Positions 1 to 8,204 of a DNA stretch of 11,220 nucleotides are shown piece by piece (the first letter of the stretch is position 1; each line of letters starts with the position of its first letter). A program made the position numbers and the translations under genes. The notes under the pieces were generated by a model. That model saw only the letters and a program-made list of their open reading frames with translations. It made no database searches and was not told the DNA's origin. The stretch is from NCBI RefSeq assembly GCF_002014975.1, contig NZ_MUXV01000084.1:1-11220 (forward strand), read 5' to 3'. The stretch is from Moraxella bovis. Its GTDB lineage: Bacteria; Pseudomonadota; Gammaproteobacteria; Pseudomonadales; Moraxellaceae.

Positions 1-288
1 CATAATAAAAACTTGCTTGATAGAACAACCATCAGTCTCAAGTTTTTTTCTTGAAAAACGTGCGATTTTTCTCATTTTTCATGGCAAATACCAATATTCA
101 ACACGCCCTAATTAAAAATGATAAATTATTGATTATTGGTTGTTTTTTATTTTTAAAAGTGAATTTCCTTGCTTTATAATAAGGTGTACCTACCATTAGT
201 AACATTTTATTTAAATTAAAAGACAAGATGACTTTTATAAAAACATGAAAAGCACCACAAAAACCAAATCTCTAAGGCCTAAACCATA
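1..288. other. AT-rich non-coding region left of pal
   Basis: I see no convincing gene here; together with the pal terminator the non-coding stretch runs to position 336. It is strongly AT-rich. It holds a weak hairpin at 7-47 (listed separately) and a perfect plus-strand TATAAT at 175-180. About 17 bases before that box there is only a poor -35 candidate (TTTAAA at 152-157). No open frame with a ribosome binding site follows the box; an ATG at 228 stops after six codons. The stretch could be plain spacer or could encode a short untranslated RNA. Confidence 0.6.
7..49 (+). terminator. possible terminator of a gene left of the window
   Basis: AAAAACTTG at 7-15 is complementary to CAAGTTTTT at 39-47, and the right arm runs into a T-tract ending at 49. 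The 23-base loop and low GC make this a weak candidate. It would serve a plus-strand gene that ends before the window begins. Confidence 0.3.
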
Positions 289-319
289 ATAAGCCCAAAT
301 CGCAAGATTTTGGGCTTAT
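289..319 (-). terminator. hairpin terminator downstream of pal
   Basis: An 11-bp perfect inverted repeat (289-299 with 309-319, core AAGCCCAAA / TTTGGGCTT) lies 17 bases past the pal stop codon. It encloses a small loop that can close further as a GCAA tetraloop with one bulged T. On the minus strand it is followed by a weak U-containing stretch (ATTATGGTTT). Position and stem strength suit an intrinsic terminator for pal, although the U-tract is poor. Confidence 0.6.
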
Positions 320-336
320 CTTTAGAGTTAAATAAA

Positions 337-855
337 TTAGTAGCTTAGCTCGGCACGGCGGTTTTGAGCCCATGATGCTTCGTTTGAACCTGTGGCGACA
401 GGTTGCTCTTCACCAAAACTTAAAATCTCTATATTGGCAGTGTTCACGCCTTTGCTGGCAAGATAGCTACGTACAGCAGCGGCACGACGCTCGCCCAAGC
501 TCATGTTATATTCACGAGTGCCACGCTCATCGGTATGACCTGCGATTTGCACGCGTGCACCTTGATTAGTGTTCAAGAATTGGGCTTGTTGGTCTAGAAT
601 GGCAGCGGCATCGGCACGGATGGCATCAGAGTCAAAGTCAAAATGCACCACGCCTTGCATGTTGCGAGCAGCGTTTTGGATGGCATCTGAGTTATTGACC
701 AAAGCACCGCCAGTATAGCCACCATTAGCACCGTAACCACCTAGGGGGGCAACAACTACTTGTGATTTTGGCTTTTTGCTGGCACAGCCTGTCACCATAA
801 GGGTGCTGGCAGTCAAAGCCAATACAAGGGCTGTTGAGATTTTAGAAGTAAGCAT
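337..855 (-). CDS. pal: Pal, peptidoglycan-associated outer-membrane lipoprotein
   Basis: This is the Pal protein of the Tol-Pal system. It sits in the outer membrane by a lipid anchor and holds peptidoglycan, helping envelope constriction at division. The 172 residues begin with a lipoprotein signal ending in V21-T22-G23-C24, so C24 is the lipidated residue. Ala at +2 fits outer-membrane sorting. A glycine-rich linker (about 39-50) leads to an OmpA-like domain (about 66-172). That domain carries the GHTDERG motif with D109 and the N117..L120...R124 pattern, the residues that in this family contact diaminopimelate. The start is supported by an AAGGAG ribosome binding site (861-866) five bases upstream. 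The gene stands alone: pepN is divergent and no tolB lies upstream, unlike the common tolB-pal order. Function is known from the family; identity is very likely. Confidence 0.95.
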   Translation of the reverse strand: MLTSKISTALVLALTASTLMVTGCASKKPKSQVVVAPLGGYGANGGYTGGALVNNSDAIQNAARNMQGVVHFDFDSDAIRADAAAILDQQAQFLNTNQGARVQIAGHTDERGTREYNMSLGERRAAAVRSYLASKGVNTANIEILSFGEEQPVATGSNEASWAQNRRAELSY

Positions 856-1187
856 AAATGCTCCTTAATTGAATAATTATAAAACCATTTTGACGATTGT
901 ACCATTTTACCACAGTTTGCTACTTAATGACAATTTGCAAAATCATGTGAGAAAATCATGCTCTATAATGACAAAATTTAATGGGCTTAGCAAGTCATTT
1001 TAGGGTTGTTTTTGGGGTATTTGGGCGGAAAGATTGGCTGTTTTTGGGGCTTTTTGATAAGCGGTAGCAAAATAAGTGACCATATTGGTGATTTTGGGGG
1101 TGAGACGGTCTTTTTTTCATGGTAAAAATTTGATAGTATGGCGTATTCATTTATCAATTTAAATCCAAACCTAAGCTAGGAAAAACC
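856..1187. other. divergent intergenic region between pal and pepN
   Basis: These 332 bases contain no gene I can support. The left end holds the pal promoter and ribosome binding site. The right end holds the pepN leader, with AGGA at 1178-1181 six bases before the ATG and a candidate -10 TAGTAT at 1134-1139 that has only a T-run where a -35 should be. A further perfect plus-strand TATAAT sits at 964-969 without a good -35 at the usual distance. The middle (about 1005-1110) is rich in G and T on the plus strand, with repeated TTTTGGGG-like words, and I can assign no function to it. Confidence 0.6.
876..903 (-). promoter_or_regulatory. pal promoter
   Basis: On the minus strand a perfect TATAAT lies at 876-881, about 20 bases before the start codon of pal. 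The hexamer 17 bases upstream (899-904, TGGTAC) is a poor -35 match, so the promoter may depend on an activator or only on the -10 element. The short leader carries the strong AAGGAG site at 861-866. Confidence 0.5.
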
Positions 1188-3767
1188 ATGACCAGTAGCA
1201 ATAAAGAACCCCAAAAAATCTACCTAAAAGACTACACGCCACCGACTTATCGTGTGGACGATATTTACCTAGACATTAAAGTATTTAACGACCACGCCAC
1301 CGTATCTAGCGTGCTAAACATGAGTCGTGAGCATGACGGCAAACTTGTCCTGCTAGGGCGTGAGCTTGAACTTTTAAATATTAGCATCAATGACAAAGTG
1401 CTGACGGCTGATGATTATGCCTTAGATGACGAGAGCCTAACCATTCACAACGCCCCCGATACCGCCAAAGTCGCGATTGACGTAAAAATCACGCCCCAAA
1501 CCAACACCGCCCTAGAAGGCTTGTATCAGTCGGGTACGGGCGATGAGCTGATGTTTGTTACCCAATGCGAACCAGAGGGCTTTCGTAAAATCACCTTTTT
1601 CCCTGACCGCCCTGATGTTTTGACCGAATACACCACAAGGGTAGAAGCGGACAAGCGTTTTTTTGTGCTACTTGCCAATGGTAATTTGATAGAAAAAGGC
1701 GACGTGGGCGATGACAGACATTTTGCCGTCTGGCATGACCCCACCAAAAAGCCAAGCTACCTGTTTGCGTGCGTGGTGGCGGATTTGGCGGTGATGAGCG
1801 ACCATTACACGACCATTGAGGGGCGTGAAGTACTCCTAGAAATCTACGCCGTGCCTGCCGACATTGACAAATGCCACGTTGCCATGACCGCCCTAAAAGA
1901 CGCCATGGCGTGGGACGAAGAGCATTATGGTCGGGCGTATGACCTTGATCGTTATATGATTGTCGCCACAGGGCAATTTAATATGGGGGCAATGGAAAAT
2001 AAGGGCTTGAACATTTTTAACACGTCTTGCGTGTTATCTAGCCCAAAAACCACGACCGATGAGCGGAGCTTTCATGTCAAAGCGGTCATCGCCCACGAAT
2101 ATTTTCATAACTGGACGGGCAATCGCATTACCTGCCGTGATTGGTTTCAGTTGTGCCTAAAAGAAGGCTTTACCGTATTTAGAGACCAAAGTTTTTCAGC
2201 AAGTCATCGCTCGCCTGCGGTGCAACGCATTGATGACGTGGGTTTTTTAAAGGCTTATCAGTTCAAAGAAGACGCAGGCGTGCTGGCTCATCCGGTGCGT
2301 CCTGACAGTTTTGTGGAGATTAACAACTTCTACACCGTTACCGTCTATGAAAAAGGGGCTGAGATTGTGCGTATGATAGCGACCTTGCTTGGCAAAGACA
2401 AATTCCGCCAAGGCACGGACGAATATTTTGCTCGCTATGACGGTCAAGCCGTTGCCATTGAAGACTTTTTATCGGCGATGAGCGTGGGCGATGGACGTGT
2501 GCTTGACTTTTTGGCGTGGTATACCCAAGCAGGTACGCCTGTGCTGACGGGCGGATTTGACGTGGCGGGCGACAGTGTCAAGCTGGCATTTAGCCAACAA
2601 ACTCGTCATGTGGCAGGATTTGATGAGCCAAAAGCCCTACCCATACCGATAGACGTGGCGATTTTTCATGGGGAGAGTGGGGAGCTACTCGCCCAAGAGT
2701 TGCTACTTTTGACCAAAGACAGCGATACGTTTGGTTTTGACGGTTTGGATTTGGGCGGGGTGCGTCCTGTGGTGTCGGTACTGCGTAATTTTTCCGCCCC
2801 TGTCAAGCTAGAATTTGATTATACCGATGAAGATTTGGTAAAAATTGTACAATTTGAAAACGAAGGCTTTAACCAATGGCAAGCGGTGCAGACGTTGGTG
2901 GGTAGACTGTTGTTTGGTAAATCGGACAATGTCGCCTTGCTAACTGACACCCTAAAACGTATCGTGCCAACGCTCATGCACAAAGACCCCATGCTGACCG
3001 CTCGCCTGTTTGATATGCCAAGCGAAAGCGAGCTTGCGGTGGCGTACGATAAGGACTATGACCCACAAGCGGTCAAGGCAACACGCACCGCCCTAAAAGA
3101 GCAAATCGCCCATGCCCTAGCCGACCATGTACAAGTGTGGTATGACGCCCTGCCTATCGTACCTTATGAGGACACGCCTGACGCTCGTGGGGTGAGATTG
3201 CTTAGAAACGTGCTACTCAATCTAGCACTGACCGCCAAACTTGACATGACCGAACGCACCGAACGCCAGTACACCAACGCCACTTGCATGAGTGAACAGC
3301 TCGGAGCATTGGGGGCGATGATTGAGTTTGGCTTGCCCAATGCAGACGATTATACCGCTCAGTTTTATGAAGAATATCATGATAACGACCTTGTCATTGA
3401 CTCATGGTTTAGCGTGCAAGCAGGGGCGGACAGCCGTGATGTGGCGTTTATCAAGGCTCTTATGGAGCGATCGGATTATGATTGGCAAACGCCAAACCGT
3501 GTGCGTACCACGCTTGGCGGACTGGCAAGCAAGCCCACTCAGCTATGGACAAAAGACGGCATTTCGCTGTATCTGTCGGCAGTGGCTCGCTTAGACGTGA
3601 TAAATCCTGTGCTAGCGTCTCGCTCCTTGTCCGCTCTGGCTCGCTGGTACACGCTATCGGGCGATGATAAAGAGATGGTCAAGGCAGAGCTTATCGCCTT
3701 GCAACAAAAAGTAAGCTCCAAAAACGTGCTTGAATTCTTAAATAATATGCTCGGGGATAAAGCATGA
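1188..3767 (+). CDS. pepN: PepN, zinc aminopeptidase N (M1 family)
   Basis: A cytoplasmic M1 metallo-aminopeptidase that removes N-terminal residues from peptides in the last steps of protein turnover. The protein has 859 residues, close to the roughly 870 of E. coli PepN. The N-terminal beta-domain is followed by the exopeptidase motif GAMEN at 267-271. The zinc site HEYFH lies at 303-307, with the third ligand E326 in KEG. Y387 in VYEKG matches the catalytic tyrosine of the family. The C-terminal helical domain appears complete. The start is supported by AGGA at 1178-1181. The stop codon overlaps the ATG of the next gene (ATGA), so pepN is the first gene of a coupled four-gene run. The gene is intact with all key residues present. 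Confidence 0.97.
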   Translation: MTSSNKEPQKIYLKDYTPPTYRVDDIYLDIKVFNDHATVSSVLNMSREHDGKLVLLGRELELLNISINDKVLTADDYALDDESLTIHNAPDTAKVAIDVKITPQTNTALEGLYQSGTGDELMFVTQCEPEGFRKITFFPDRPDVLTEYTTRVEADKRFFVLLANGNLIEKGDVGDDRHFAVWHDPTKKPSYLFACVVADLAVMSDHYTTIEGREVLLEIYAVPADIDKCHVAMTALKDAMAWDEEHYGRAYDLDRYMIVATGQFNMGAMENKGLNIFNTSCVLSSPKTTTDERSFHVKAVIAHEYFHNWTGNRITCRDWFQLCLKEGFTVFRDQSFSASHRSPAVQRIDDVGFLKAYQFKEDAGVLAHPVRPDSFVEINNFYTVTVYEKGAEIVRMIATLLGKDKFRQGTDEYFARYDGQAVAIEDFLSAMSVGDGRVLDFLAWYTQAGTPVLTGGFDVAGDSVKLAFSQQTRHVAGFDEPKALPIPIDVAIFHGESGELLAQELLLLTKDSDTFGFDGLDLGGVRPVVSVLRNFSAPVKLEFDYTDEDLVKIVQFENEGFNQWQAVQTLVGRLLFGKSDNVALLTDTLKRIVPTLMHKDPMLTARLFDMPSESELAVAYDKDYDPQAVKATRTALKEQIAHALADHVQVWYDALPIVPYEDTPDARGVRLLRNVLLNLALTAKLDMTERTERQYTNATCMSEQLGALGAMIEFGLPNADDYTAQFYEEYHDNDLVIDSWFSVQAGADSRDVAFIKALMERSDYDWQTPNRVRTTLGGLASKPTQLWTKDGISLYLSAVARLDVINPVLASRSLSALARWYTLSGDDKEMVKAELIALQQKVSSKNVLEFLNNMLGDKA

Positions 3768-5512
3768 GTGTTACCCCATTTGTGTGGTTTGGATTTGATA
3801 AAGAAGTGCATGAGCTGTGGCAGGGCATGAGTGTGGCGGGCAAACGCTTTGCCTATCATCAGCGACTGTCTACACTCATCGCTCAGCAGACGGCATTCAA
3901 GGCGGATTTGGACAGTCTTAAACTGCTGGACGTGTTCTTATCAGCGGTCAAATCAGACTTGGCAGGCAAGAGTGTGAGCGAAGCTCGTGTGCTATCTCAT
4001 GATGACTTTGCTCGGCTCATCATCATCTTGGCGTATCATGTCGTGCAGGTGATAAAGCAAGAGCTTGTCCAATCGGTGGTTAAGCCTACCGTAAATATCT
4101 ACACCGCCCAAGGGTTTAGCTGTGTCTATGCTCGCCTGTTCTCGCAGATGGGGGTAGATACCCACAGTCAGATGGCAGATGAGCAGTTGCAGGGCTTTTA
4201 TTATGGCATGGGCGTATTGTGCCAAGGCGTGGGGCAGGCAGGGCAAGCGGTGGCGGATAGGTTTTTTATCCTGCCTGTCATCGGGGCAAGGCTGTTTGGC
4301 ACGATTGACCGCACCTTTGTGGCAGGTCTTGATGATAATGGGCAAGGCGTGGGCGTGGCAGAGGACAGCCTGTATTGGGCGGTGCATGATTTTATCAGTC
4401 GTTTTAAACAGTTGCAACACGACCCAACTGCCGATGACAGAGCTAAGCAGTTGTTTAGCGAGCAACCGCTGTTTTTAAAGCAAACAGATAAGTCAGTGCA
4501 AACGGTTGATGAGCAAGATGAGCAGGCTGTTTTAAAAAATAGTTTGCAAGATGGTTTGCAAAATGACTTGCAAAATGGCTCACAAAATGGTTTGCAAGAT
4601 AATGGGCAAAATAATTTAAATAACGACTTGCAAAATCATTCAATAAACCCTTTGACAAACGATGGGCAAGATGATTTAACAAGTTTTAATCAAGTCATGG
4701 TGGATGGACAACCAATCAGCCACAGCCCAGCCCCAGTTATGCAAGATATGCAAACCTTACAACCTGCCCAGTCTGCCAGTCAAGCTTATGTTGCAAGTCC
4801 AAACACACCACATCAAGCCAAAAGTCCGCACCAATCCAATACCACAAACTTACCCCCGTCCGCCTATAAGCAAAGGGCGAGAGCGTCGCACACGCCCAAG
4901 CTCTTTGATGAAGCGTACCAAGATTTGCTCAATATCAATACCCCAAGCGATGCCGTGAATGAATACCAAAAGGCGACAGCAGTACTGACCAAATTTGATG
5001 CTTTTATCGATGCCAAAATCGCCGAAGGTAAGCAGATGGATGAGATTGTGTTTAATGACAAGCAGGTGCAGGCACGCAAAAAGGCACTTGCCTTACTGGT
5101 GGGACTGGTCAAGCAGGGCAATCCGTCTGCCATGCTTCGCCTAGCCCTGTACTATTTTGGCGGGCGTGGCGTGGGCGTGGACATCAATAAAGCGGTCATG
5201 CTCACCAAACGTTCTGCCGAGATGGGCGATATCCGAGCCCAAAAACTGCTCAGCCGTCTGTATTATCAAGGCTTTGCCCCCAATGATGGCGGTATGGCGA
5301 TGGACGTGAGCATGGGCGAACATTGGCTTCGCAAATCAGCCGATAGCGGACATCCCGAAGCCAAAAAGGTCTGTGCTTACATGAATCAAGTGGAGCTTCT
5401 AAAAAGCGACTACCGCACCGAGATGGTCTCGGACAAGCGTTATGGCATGCTGTTCATCGCTGTGGGCGTAGGGGCGGTATTGTTATTTATCTTGCTTAGC
5501 GTGATGTTCTGA
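3764..5512 (+). CDS. Sel1-repeat protein with C-terminal membrane anchor
   Basis: I do not recognise a named gene. The 582-residue protein has an N-terminal region (about 1-245) of predicted mixed helices with no motif I know. A Q/N-rich tetrapeptide repeat follows (261-304), then a Pro/Ser/Gln-rich linker to about 375 and a helical segment. At about 452-545 there are two Sel1-like repeats (for example AMLRLALYYFGGRG and AQKLLSRLYYQGF). A hydrophobic stretch at about 560-582 ends the protein, which suggests a tail-anchored inner-membrane protein with its bulk in the cytoplasm. Sel1 repeats usually mediate protein-protein contacts. The ATG overlaps the pepN stop (ATGA), and waaA starts one base after its stop, so expression is likely coupled to both. 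The location hints at an envelope-related role, which is inference only. Confidence 0.85.
   Translation: MSVTPFVWFGFDKEVHELWQGMSVAGKRFAYHQRLSTLIAQQTAFKADLDSLKLLDVFLSAVKSDLAGKSVSEARVLSHDDFARLIIILAYHVVQVIKQELVQSVVKPTVNIYTAQGFSCVYARLFSQMGVDTHSQMADEQLQGFYYGMGVLCQGVGQAGQAVADRFFILPVIGARLFGTIDRTFVAGLDDNGQGVGVAEDSLYWAVHDFISRFKQLQHDPTADDRAKQLFSEQPLFLKQTDKSVQTVDEQDEQAVLKNSLQDGLQNDLQNGSQNGLQDNGQNNLNNDLQNHSINPLTNDGQDDLTSFNQVMVDGQPISHSPAPVMQDMQTLQPAQSASQAYVASPNTPHQAKSPHQSNTTNLPPSAYKQRARASHTPKLFDEAYQDLLNINTPSDAVNEYQKATAVLTKFDAFIDAKIAEGKQMDEIVFNDKQVQARKKALALLVGLVKQGNPSAMLRLALYYFGGRGVGVDINKAVMLTKRSAEMGDIRAQKLLSRLYYQGFAPNDGGMAMDVSMGEHWLRKSADSGHPEAKKVCAYMNQVELLKSDYRTEMVSDKRYGMLFIAVGVGAVLLFILLSVMF
4544..4675 (+). 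repeat. degenerate 12-bp tandem repeat inside the Sel1-repeat gene
   Basis: About eleven consecutive 12-base units lie in frame from 4544 to 4675. Typical units are TTGCAAGATGGT, TTGCAAAATGAC and TTGCAAAATGGC. They encode tetrapeptides of the type L-Q-N/D-G/D/N, with S or G sometimes in the first position. The left half is well conserved and the right half more eroded. Because the unit is a multiple of three, gain or loss of copies would change linker length without a frameshift. Confidence 0.85.
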
Positions 5513-5513
5513 C

Positions 5514-6791
5514 ATGCGTCCGCCCCTATATTATCGCTTTGCCATTACCGCCCTAAAACCGCTTTATTGCTTGTTTTTGGCGTGCAAAAAAGCCAATTTG
5601 CCCCATTATGAGCGTGAGATTGCCGAGCGGTTCGGACAGGGCTATTTGCCTATTAGTCATGATAAGCCCGTCATTTGGTGTCATGCCGTGTCTTTGGGCG
5701 AGCTAAACACCGCCTATCCGCTACTTAGGCGTATGCTGGCTGATGGCTATCATCTGTGGATAACCAGTACCACGCAGACGGGATTTAACCGTGCCGAGAT
5801 GCTTTTTAAAGATGAACTGGGCAAATCGGTACAGCACAGCTTTGTCCCTGTCGATGATGTGGCGGTATTGGGGCGGTTTTTGGCACACGTCCGCCCTTTG
5901 ATGGCGGTGTTTGTTGAGACCGAACTGTGGGCAAATACCTTGTCGGTATTGGCAAAGCGGGGCATAGCGAGTGTTATGGCAAACGCCCGCCTTACCCAAA
6001 AATCCTTTGATAGCTATGCTAAATTCAAAGGGCTTAGCCAAGGCATGATGGCAAATTTATCCCTCATCATCGCCCAAGATGAGCAAAGTTATCGCAACTT
6101 CATCGCACTTGGGGCAAATCCAGATAAAGTCAAGCAGGCATATTCTCTAAAATGGAGCGGTCAGATTGGCAAAGCCCAAACCCTTGATAACTTTAATAAT
6201 CTTACCAACTTTACCGATTTTGTCAAAAACCGTCCCATTTGGGTCATGGCAAGCACGCACGAGGGCGAGGAGCGGTTGGCGTTGGAAACCCATAAGCGAC
6301 TGCTTGCCGTTTTCCCCAGTCTACTGCTTATTCTGGTGCCACGCCACCCCGAACGCTTTAATGAGGTTGCAAGCCTTTGCACACAGTTTGTTTATCACAG
6401 ACGTAGCCTAGGCGAGCCGATAGCCGATGATGTGCAGGTATATTTGGCGGACAGCATGGGCGAGCTGATGGCATGGTATGAGCTGTCCGACGTGGCGGTG
6501 GTGGGCGGTTCGTTTGTGGATAAGGGCGGTCATAACCCCATTGAGCCTGTGAGCCTTGCTATGCCTGTCATCATGGGGCGGTATGTCAAAAACTGTGCCG
6601 AGATTGTGCGTGATTTTTCCGATGTGGGCGTACTCATGCAAAGCGATGATGACGGACTGTATGATAATATCAAAGCATGGCTTGATAATCCTGCTCTTGC
6701 CAAAGAAGCAGGCGAGAGCGGGCAAAGACTGGTACAAGAGCGGGCAGGGGCGGACAAGGTGCAGTTTGATATGATAAGGAAATTGTTATGA
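5514..6791 (+). CDS. waaA: WaaA (KdtA), Kdo transferase
   Basis: A GT30-family glycosyltransferase that moves Kdo from CMP-Kdo onto lipid A precursor, the first inner-core step of lipopolysaccharide or lipooligosaccharide synthesis at the cytoplasmic face of the inner membrane. The 425 residues match the usual family length. A hydrophobic N-terminal anchor (about 7-24) is followed by HAVSLGE, with E63 at the position of the catalytic glutamate. METELW-type (VETELW), NARL, STHEGEE, LVPRHPERF and GGSFVDKGGHNP motifs follow in the family order. The ATG is one base after the stop of the Sel1-repeat gene with no strong separate ribosome binding site, so translation probably relies on coupling. The stop overlaps the start of the next gene (ATGA). 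The sequence alone does not tell whether one or two Kdo residues are added. Confidence 0.96.
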   Translation: MRPPLYYRFAITALKPLYCLFLACKKANLPHYEREIAERFGQGYLPISHDKPVIWCHAVSLGELNTAYPLLRRMLADGYHLWITSTTQTGFNRAEMLFKDELGKSVQHSFVPVDDVAVLGRFLAHVRPLMAVFVETELWANTLSVLAKRGIASVMANARLTQKSFDSYAKFKGLSQGMMANLSLIIAQDEQSYRNFIALGANPDKVKQAYSLKWSGQIGKAQTLDNFNNLTNFTDFVKNRPIWVMASTHEGEERLALETHKRLLAVFPSLLLILVPRHPERFNEVASLCTQFVYHRRSLGEPIADDVQVYLADSMGELMAWYELSDVAVVGGSFVDKGGHNPIEPVSLAMPVIMGRYVKNCAEIVRDFSDVGVLMQSDDDGLYDNIKAWLDNPALAKEAGESGQRLVQERAGADKVQFDMIRKLL

Positions 6792-7501
6792 ATGTCATTA
6801 TCCTGCCCCCGTCCGCCTTTGACGATACCCCCGCCACGATTGACAATGCCGAACAGCTTAACCACATCAAAACGGTGTTAAAGGCAAGCGTTGGCGACAC
6901 CCTAAAAATCGGCAAATTGGGCGACAAAATGGGCGTGGGGCAAATTGCTCATATAGATGATAAAGTGTGTTTTTTGGAAAATGTCCGCCTAGACACCAAC
7001 CCACCGCCCAAACTCGGCGTAACCGTCATGCTCGCCTTGCCACGTCCTAAGGTGCTAAGACGGCTGATTGTGGACATGACGGCGTTTGGGGTTCATCATA
7101 TTATTCTTATCAATTCTGTTCGTACCGACAAAAGCTATTGGGGCTCGCCCCTGCTTACCCGTCTTGATGAGTTTGTGCTAGAAGGACTGCAACAGGGCGT
7201 GGACAGCGTGCCACCTGCCATCACCCTTGCCAAACGCTTTAAGCCCTTTGTGCAGGATATATTACCTAGCTTGATAAATGATAAATCCGCCCTTGTCTTT
7301 CACCCTTATGCCAAAACAAGTTTTAAGGATTTTATTCACAAAAATCCCCTGCCTGACATGATTATCATCGGAGCAGAAGGGGGGTTTGTGCCTTATGAGA
7401 TTGAGCTTTTGGCAAGTGTGGGCGTGCGTGCGGTGTCGCTTGGCGAGCGGATTTTGCGAACTGAGAGTGCGGTCAATGCAACCCTTGGGCGTTGGGTGTA
7501 A
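6788..7501 (+). CDS. rsmE: RsmE-family RNA methyltransferase (SPOUT fold), divergent subfamily
   Basis: The C-terminal part has the knotted SPOUT methyltransferase signature: MIIIGAEGGF followed by SLGERILRTESAVNATLG, which forms the S-adenosylmethionine site of RsmE. RsmE methylates N3 of U1498 in 16S rRNA. The 237-residue length fits. The N-terminal PUA-like part contains HIKTVLKASVGD, corresponding to the family H-I..VLR pattern. The middle is unlike E. coli RsmE: it has ALPRPKVLRRLIVDMTAFGV and NSVRTDKSYWGSPLL where the classic form has a KG..RxE..I.K..ELGV segment. I recall this variant from a second gamma-proteobacterial RsmE-like subgroup, so the exact target base is less certain than the family. 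The ATG overlaps the waaA stop, making this the last gene of the run. Confidence 0.85.
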   Translation: MNVIILPPSAFDDTPATIDNAEQLNHIKTVLKASVGDTLKIGKLGDKMGVGQIAHIDDKVCFLENVRLDTNPPPKLGVTVMLALPRPKVLRRLIVDMTAFGVHHIILINSVRTDKSYWGSPLLTRLDEFVLEGLQQGVDSVPPAITLAKRFKPFVQDILPSLINDKSALVFHPYAKTSFKDFIHKNPLPDMIIIGAEGGFVPYEIELLASVGVRAVSLGERILRTESAVNATLGRWV

Positions 7502-7527
7502 TGATGTAAAGCGTTGATTAAAAATGC

Positions 7528-8163
7528 TTAAATAGAAAAATCATCAGAGCCGACATTTTTCGCTTGTTCTCTGGCTTTATGTCCTTTTTGGGTGCGAAAT
7601 TTGGGGGCGGTTGCGTTGTAGCCTTGTCTTTTTTGCCAATCATTGGCGATGCGATACTGCCAAAATATGCGAAAGGCAATGCCCAGCACGACACTGGTAA
7701 TCATGCCACACACCAGCAGTCCCCACGCAAACGCCTTAAAGGAAAACACCGAATACATCTCAAAAGGATTGCCACCGTTGCCAGTTACCCATAGTGTCAA
7801 GTCCGACACAATCAGCCCCATGCCCCGAATGCCAATGACAGGCTCGCCCAATAGCATTGCCCCCACCGAATACGCCAACCAAAAAATCGGAATGGTCGTC
7901 AAAGGGTTGGTAATCCATGTCAAGGCGACACTCATCGGCACGTTGGCACGAAAGATTAACGCTCCAATCAGGGCAAGGGGCATCTGACCAGGTAGGGGGA
8001 AAAAGGCACACAGCACGCCCACATACACCGCTCGGGTTAGGGCGTTGCGGTTTAACTGCCACAGACGTGGGTCAGCCAAAAACGGAGCGAACAGGCTTAT
8101 CATGCGGTTTTCACGCAATTTTTCGGGAGTGGGGAGCCAGTTTTTGAGCTTTTGTTTTGGCAT
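7528..8163 (-). CDS. DUF2062 integral membrane protein
   Basis: The 211-residue protein has the layout of the DUF2062 family, whose function is not established. A basic N-terminus (MPKQKLKNWLPTPEKLRENR) is typical of the family and supports the chosen ATG even though no good ribosome binding site precedes it. Hydrophobic segments lie at about 45-72, 75-106 and 144-168. The conserved-looking FFPLPGQMPLA and TNPLTTIPIFW motifs fall between or within them. The C-terminus is basic and probably cytoplasmic. The gene converges on the operon ending at 7501 with only 26 bases between the stops. It is the last chromosomal gene before the tRNA and prophage junction. It looks intact. Confidence 0.88.
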   Translation of the reverse strand: MPKQKLKNWLPTPEKLRENRMISLFAPFLADPRLWQLNRNALTRAVYVGVLCAFFPLPGQMPLALIGALIFRANVPMSVALTWITNPLTTIPIFWLAYSVGAMLLGEPVIGIRGMGLIVSDLTLWVTGNGGNPFEMYSVFSFKAFAWGLLVCGMITSVVLGIAFRIFWQYRIANDWQKRQGYNATAPKFRTQKGHKAREQAKNVGSDDFSI

Positions 8164-8195
8164 GAAGAGCGTTGATGAATAAATGGAAATGGCAA

Positions 8196-8204
8196 ATTAT
8201 AGCA
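8196..8204 (-). promoter_or_regulatory. extended -10 promoter of the DUF2062 gene
   Basis: On the minus strand the sequence TGCTATAAT occupies 8204-8196. It is a perfect -10 with the TGn extension and lies about 32 bases upstream of the ATG at 8163. No clear -35 is seen, which extended -10 promoters tolerate. Confidence 0.55.

Noticed and set aside
3992..4465. 157-codon open frame on the minus strand inside the Sel1-repeat gene
   Set aside because: It is antisense to a coding region with a clear domain structure, its residues look like reverse-frame composition, and it has no ribosome binding site or recognisable motif.
4544..4675. Short regularly spaced repeats resembling a CRISPR array
   Set aside because: Units are 12 bases with no spacers, degenerate, in frame and encode a tetrapeptide; this is a coding tandem repeat.
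6408..6865. Minus-strand open frames overlapping waaA and rsmE
   Set aside because: They are shadows of two well-supported plus-strand genes, with low-complexity translations and no start signals.
7508..8175. Short direct repeat AGCGTTGAT on both sides of the DUF2062 gene (near 7509 and 8168)
   Set aside because: Nine bases is within chance expectation for this composition, and no transposase, inverted ends or interrupted gene is present.
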